Source: Moraxellaceae bacterium UBA2031
Lineage (GTDB): Bacteria > Pseudomonadota > Gammaproteobacteria > Pseudomonadales > Moraxellaceae
Assembly: GCA_002333145.1 (NCBI GenBank)
Contig: DDBN01000046.1
Span: forward strand, 1 to 17,528
Length of the DNA stretch: 17,528 nt
Direction of reading: 5' to 3'
Shown: in pieces, positions 14,097-17,528 of the stretch
How the letters are laid out: every line of letters begins with the position of its first letter
Position numbering within the stretch: the first letter of the stretch is position 1
Position numbers and translations under genes: made by a program
Notes under the pieces: generated by a model
Told to the model about the DNA's origin: nothing
The model's database searches: none
The model's input: the letters and a program-made list of their open reading frames with translations, nothing else

Positions 14097-16238
14097 ATGA
14101 ACCAGAAACCTGCTTTCCTCAATCGCTCATGGGCAGAATGGATATCCAGTCTTCCCGTTTTTTTGCTGCTTCTCCTTACGCTGGTCATCGGTACTGGCGA
14201 AATGATTCATGGCCAGCTGCTTCGTATGGGCGAGCGCATGTTTGGCGACCAGGAATCAGGTATTCAGTATTTCATGCTGCGTGCCGATCCGGCAGTTCCT
14301 GACTGTAATCCGAATGCGACGGCTGAGGCTTCTGCACCACCGGCTTCGGCTGCGATGGATGATATCGACGCGCTGTTCGCTGACGAGCCAGTGGACATGG
14401 AGGCGATGCATCAGTCCATTGAAAAGGCCAATGAGTTGTGCCGTGAAAAAATCGGCATGTACAAGAAGATCAATGATCATCTGACGACGGAAGTGAAGAC
14501 TTTCCGCAAGATTGAGACGACTTTCTTCGGGATTTTCAAGTTTGGCACGGAGAACCGCAGCTTGCTGCTGCTTTTGATGGTTGCCATTGCCGCCGTAACC
14601 ACGACGCTCGGATTACACCATATTGCCCTTCGGCCACCAAAAACCCGACTGGATTTTCGTGTTTACTCAGTGGCCATGGTGCTGGCCAACTCCATTCTGG
14701 TTTTTTCCAACCTCTTCTACATTTTACAGGTGCAAAACAAGTCTGGTGTAGAGATTGATCGACCCTATATCAGCTGGATCTGGGTAGCACTGTTTTCAGT
14801 TCTGGCGTTGGTAAGCGTCAAGGCAATTTTTTCTCCCCCGAAGGATGCACCGGAGGGCGGCTCCTTTGGCAAGGCGTTGCTGTCCATTCCGCTGTTTGCC
14901 TTCATGGGCATCAATGCCGGCATCAGCTTTATACTGGATGGGCATCATGCTGGTTTGGCCATCTATCTTGGTCAGATGATGGAGCTGTCCGGTGTCTTTC
15001 TGAATCTGGCGCTCTATATCTGGGCGGGTATGTTGCTCAAACAGACTCGTGTGGTGGACCTTTTTCTGGACATCATTCGCCCATGGAAGTTGTCACCAGA
15101 AATGCTCACCTGGGTCATTCTGTTCGTTGCGGCTTTTCCGACCGCGTATACAGGAGCCTCCGGTATTTTCGTGATCGCTGCCGGTGCGATAATTTATCGT
15201 GAAGTGCAGTTGGCCGGTGCTCGCCGCCAGTACGCTCTGGCAGCCACTGCAATGTCGGGTTCACTGGGCGTGGTGCTGGCACCTTGCCTGCTCATCGTTG
15301 TGATTGCTGCACTGAATAAACAGGTTACGACACAGGTTCTGTACGGTTGGGGTATTTGGGTATTCCTGCTGACTTCTTCATTGTTTTTCATCATTTCCCA
15401 GATGATGCGCAAGCAGAAAATCCAGATTGAAAGTGTCTCGGTGGCATTGCCGGCATCGGCTCGCGCGCTTGGCCCTGTGTCTCCGTATATCGTTCTGACT
15501 CTTGTGGTGGTGTATTTCTACAAGTTTGTGCTGGATACCAAGCTGGATGAATTCACCGCCCCGATGATTTTGCCGGTTATCCTGTTGGCTATTGTGATCT
15601 TTGACAAGATGCGTCGCTATGAGCCACGTATGCCAGAGCTGCCTCATACACCGAACCATTCGGAGCGTCGTATCGGCCTTGAGGAAGCGATACGCATCGC
15701 AACCAACGATACGATTGGTCACATTGGTGCATTGATTCTGCTGATGGCTTTGTCAGTAGCCGTGGGCGGCACTATTGAGCGCTCCGGTATCATGGAAGCA
15801 GTACCGCACAGCTTTGGCAATATCTGGCTGGCATTGAGTTTGCTGATGGTGCTGCTGATATTTGTCGGCATGATCATGGATCCGCTTGGTGCGATCATAT
15901 TGGTGACGGCAACGGTGGCTCCTGTGGCGTATAACAATGGCATTCATCCAGTACATTTCTGGATGATTGTGCTCACCGCATTTGAGCTCGGCTATCTGTC
16001 GCCGCCTGTGGCGCTTAATCAGTTGTTGACGCGGCAGGTGGTGGGTGAAAAGGAAATGGAGGATGCCGATGAGGAAGTGCGCAACGAGTCTTTCTATTAT
16101 CGGTATGAACGCTGGATTTTGCCTCTGCTTGTCATGGTGCCGGCGCTATTGATCGTGGTATATGGCGGTGCTTTCGTCGACTGGGATTACAAGGGCGCGG
16201 GCTTTTTTGATTGGCTTCCGCACTTCCGGCTGCCCTGA
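14097..16238 (+). CDS. Fused DctQ-DctM TRAP transporter permease
   Basis: A 713-residue inner-membrane protein. TRAP permeases import solutes, driven by a sodium or proton gradient, after delivery by a periplasmic binding protein. Residues 1-250 look like a DctQ-type part: TM1 about 19-37, then a periplasmic loop of about 115 residues (38-153, acidic and helical), then TM2-TM4 (154-172, 188-210, 224-245). From about 256 on it is DctM-like, with many hydrophobic helices. Motifs include TGASGIFVIAAGAI followed by MSGSLGVVLAPCL, and near the C-terminus GMIMDPLGA, NGIHPVHFWMIV and LGYLSPPVALNQLL. The TM1-TM2 loop is much longer than in ordinary DctQ and may contact the binding protein or lipoprotein. 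The start ATG 14097 has only a weak ribosome binding site, so low translation is expected. Confidence 0.85.
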   Translation: MNQKPAFLNRSWAEWISSLPVFLLLLLTLVIGTGEMIHGQLLRMGERMFGDQESGIQYFMLRADPAVPDCNPNATAEASAPPASAAMDDIDALFADEPVDMEAMHQSIEKANELCREKIGMYKKINDHLTTEVKTFRKIETTFFGIFKFGTENRSLLLLLMVAIAAVTTTLGLHHIALRPPKTRLDFRVYSVAMVLANSILVFSNLFYILQVQNKSGVEIDRPYISWIWVALFSVLALVSVKAIFSPPKDAPEGGSFGKALLSIPLFAFMGINAGISFILDGHHAGLAIYLGQMMELSGVFLNLALYIWAGMLLKQTRVVDLFLDIIRPWKLSPEMLTWVILFVAAFPTAYTGASGIFVIAAGAIIYREVQLAGARRQYALAATAMSGSLGVVLAPCLLIVVIAALNKQVTTQVLYGWGIWVFLLTSSLFFIISQMMRKQKIQIESVSVALPASARALGPVSPYIVLTLVVVYFYKFVLDTKLDEFTAPMILPVILLAIVIFDKMRRYEPRMPELPHTPNHSERRIGLEEAIRIATNDTIGHIGALILLMALSVAVGGTIERSGIMEAVPHSFGNIWLALSLLMVLLIFVGMIMDPLGAIILVTATVAPVAYNNGIHPVHFWMIVLTAFELGYLSPPVALNQLLTRQVVGEKEMEDADEEVRNESFYYRYERWILPLLVMVPALLIVVYGGAFVDWDYKGAGFFDWLPHFRLP

Positions 16239-16252
16239 TCGTTACTGATGCA

Positions 16253-16286
16253 CAACAAGCCGGCCCCTGAGGCCGGCTTGTTGTTT
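16253..16286 (+). terminator. Intrinsic terminator after the permease gene
   Basis: CAACAAGCCGGCC (16253-16265) pairs perfectly with GGCCGGCTTGTTG (16271-16283), 13 pairs around CCTGA, followed by TTT. It closes the transport locus. The 150 bases to the next gene hold no structure or promoter that I can call. Confidence 0.88.
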
Positions 16287-16434
16287 GTGCAGTTTTCACA
16301 GATTGTTAATGCCGTTACTTTTAGTGGTGTTTTGCGTCATGCTGGTAATGACTACTGACATCTGTAGCCAATGCAAATTGACGTAAGTGAAGTCATTATT
16401 TACGCCTGAGTCTGAAGGCAAGCGAGTCGGCGGC

Positions 16435-17094
16435 ATGGTGTTTTCAAAAGTAGTAGGCGTTGTCTTGTTGTTGCTGGTGAGTGCTGTCAGTCAATCGTCG
16501 GAGTGGGAGCTTGCCCGTGATCGCAACGGCATCAAAGTCTGGACACGGAATGAGCCAGGGTATCCGATTCGTGCGTTCAAGGCCGTTACAACAGTGGATA
16601 GCTCCCTGTCCGGGTTGGTAAGCCTGATCATGGACACGGATCATGTCAGCGAGTGGGCCTACCGAATACTGGGGGTAGAGGTACTGACACGAGATGATGA
16701 TGCGGCAACTTTTGTCATTCATACTAAAACTGACTTTCCCTGGCCACTATCTAATCGGGATGTCGTGCTGGCAGGGCAGATTGTTCAAGATGAAAAAACC
16801 AGAATAGTGACGATTCGTAGCCGCTCGACACCGGCAGGGCGGTACCCTGTAGATCCCGATTTTGTGCGGATGCCGGACATGGTGGGAGACTGGATTTTCA
16901 GACCACTGGGGGCGGGTAAAGTAGAGGTAACGATGATTGGCCGTGCTAATCCTTCCGGTAATATCCCTTTTGGTGTGGTTAACCTGATCATTCATGAAAC
17001 ACCCTATCGAACCCTGCAGGGATTGCGCGAGGTTATTGGCGCCGAACGTTATCAACGTAAGCAGCTAAAGCAGATAAAGGAACTGCAGGATTAA
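16435..17094 (+). CDS. Exported START-domain (lipid-binding) protein
   Basis: From ATG 16435 the product is 219 residues with a short signal peptide (MVFSKVVGVVLLLLVSAVS, cleavage near residue 20), then one START-like domain. Recognisable parts are WELARDRNGIKVW at the start, WAYRILGVEVL, FPWPLSNRDVV, GDWIFRPLG and a C-terminal helix beginning ETPYRTLQGL. START domains have a helix-grip fold with a hydrophobic pocket for lipids or sterols; the ligand here is unknown. Relatives are common in pseudomonads as uncharacterised periplasmic proteins. A GTG at 16387 would add 16 residues before the signal peptide and lacks a ribosome binding site, so I prefer ATG 16435. That start too has only a poor site, so the exact start is uncertain. 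It is separated from the transport genes by a strong terminator. Confidence 0.82.
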   Translation: MVFSKVVGVVLLLLVSAVSQSSEWELARDRNGIKVWTRNEPGYPIRAFKAVTTVDSSLSGLVSLIMDTDHVSEWAYRILGVEVLTRDDDAATFVIHTKTDFPWPLSNRDVVLAGQIVQDEKTRIVTIRSRSTPAGRYPVDPDFVRMPDMVGDWIFRPLGAGKVEVTMIGRANPSGNIPFGVVNLIIHETPYRTLQGLREVIGAERYQRKQLKQIKELQD

Positions 17095-17117
17095 ATGCCT
17101 GACCAATTGCAGAAAAC

Positions 17118-17148
17118 AAAAAACGCCGGCATTTGCCGGCGCTTTTTT
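17118..17148. terminator. Bidirectional intrinsic terminator between START gene and panD
   Basis: CGCCGGC (17124-17130) and GCCGGCG (17135-17141) pair perfectly around ATTT, with six A on the left and six T (17143-17148) on the right. It can therefore serve both converging genes. Confidence 0.92.
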
Positions 17149-17165
17149 ATACCACAAGAGGTGAA

Positions 17166-17528
17166 TCAGGCAACCTGTACTGGAATGGCATTGGCGCTGT
17201 GGCTAACGGTGTTATCTGCGTTGCAGTACACCAATCGTGGTTTGAAGTTGATGAGTTCTGCCGCTGCATAGTTGGCGTACGTGCAGATAATCAAAATGTC
17301 GTTAACCCCGGCCTTGTGCGCTGCGGCACCATTGACCGAGATCATGTGCGATCCTTCCTCGGCACGAATGGCATACGTTGTAAAACGCTCGCCATTGGTG
17401 ACGTTATAGATCTGTATCTGTTCGTACTCAAGGATGCCGGCGAGGTCCAGAAGATCGCCATCGATGGCGCAGGAGCCCTCATAATCCAGTTCGGCGTGTG
17501 TAACACGGGCGCGATGCAGTTTGGCTTT
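17166..17528 (-). CDS. panD: Aspartate 1-decarboxylase PanD, N-terminus outside window
   Basis: PanD decarboxylates aspartate to beta-alanine for pantothenate and coenzyme A synthesis. Read on the minus strand from 17528, the frame has 120 codons and a TGA at 17168-17166. The first visible residues, KAKLHRARVTHAELDYEGSC, match the family after about 6 missing residues. The Gly-Ser self-cleavage site that creates the pyruvoyl group is in YEGSC (Ser19 here, Ser25 in E. coli). NVTNGERF, SVNGAAAH and the C-terminal AIPVQVA are also conserved. It converges on the START gene and shares its terminator. In many relatives panC lies upstream, which would be beyond base 17528. Confidence 0.96.
   Translation of the reverse strand, partial: KAKLHRARVTHAELDYEGSCAIDGDLLDLAGILEYEQIQIYNVTNGERFTTYAIRAEEGSHMISVNGAAAHKAGVNDILIICTYANYAAAELINFKPRLVYCNADNTVSHSANAIPVQVA

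Noticed and set aside
16387..16434. GTG 16387 as the START gene start
   Set aside because: It has no ribosome binding site and would put 16 polar residues before an otherwise normal signal peptide.

Overview
The window is a chromosomal housekeeping segment from a gammaproteobacterium. The gene order glmM-tpiA-secG-tRNA-Leu(GAG)-tRNA-fMet-rimP-nusA-infB-rbfA-truB-rpsO-pnp is the one known from Pseudomonas and its marine relatives. The protein sequences resemble those of Pseudomonadales/Oceanospirillales. An Alcanivorax- or Marinobacter-like marine bacterium is my best guess, but it is inference, not proof. GC content looks moderate (mid-50s by eye). I saw no mobile elements or CRISPR.

Region 1 (1-2366) holds the 3' part of glmM (peptidoglycan/LPS precursor synthesis), then tpiA (glycolysis) and secG (protein export) in one run, then a tRNA-Leu(GAG) gene. 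The glmM frame is open but seems to lack about 77 internal codons, including the sugar-binding loop. This is the strangest thing in the housekeeping part.

Region 2 (2367-11711) is the metY-rimP-nusA-infB-rbfA-truB-rpsO-pnp transcription/translation cluster. It starts at a near-consensus sigma-70 promoter directly before an initiator tRNA gene. That tRNA has an unusual U1-U72 mismatch. Five hairpins, two of them intrinsic terminators, lie between the tRNA and rimP, fitting the known NusA feedback on this operon. rpsO has a leader that can fold in two exclusive ways. pnp has a long imperfect duplex in its leader of the kind RNase III cuts. Both rpsO and pnp also have an in-frame upstream ATG with a good Shine-Dalgarno sequence. 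A strong terminator follows pnp.

Region 3 (11712-16283) is an accessory transport locus: a lipoprotein (TatT-like by position), an AdeT-family periplasmic solute-binding protein, and a fused DctQ-DctM TRAP permease with an enlarged periplasmic loop. A hairpin follows each gene. The T-P-QM order matches the TatT-type TRAP systems described in Treponema. I read the locus as an AdeT-type TRAP importer, possibly for a hydrophobic ligand.

Region 4 (16284-17528) holds an exported START-domain (lipid-binding) protein, a bidirectional terminator, and on the minus strand the 3' part of panD (pantothenate synthesis), which runs off the window.
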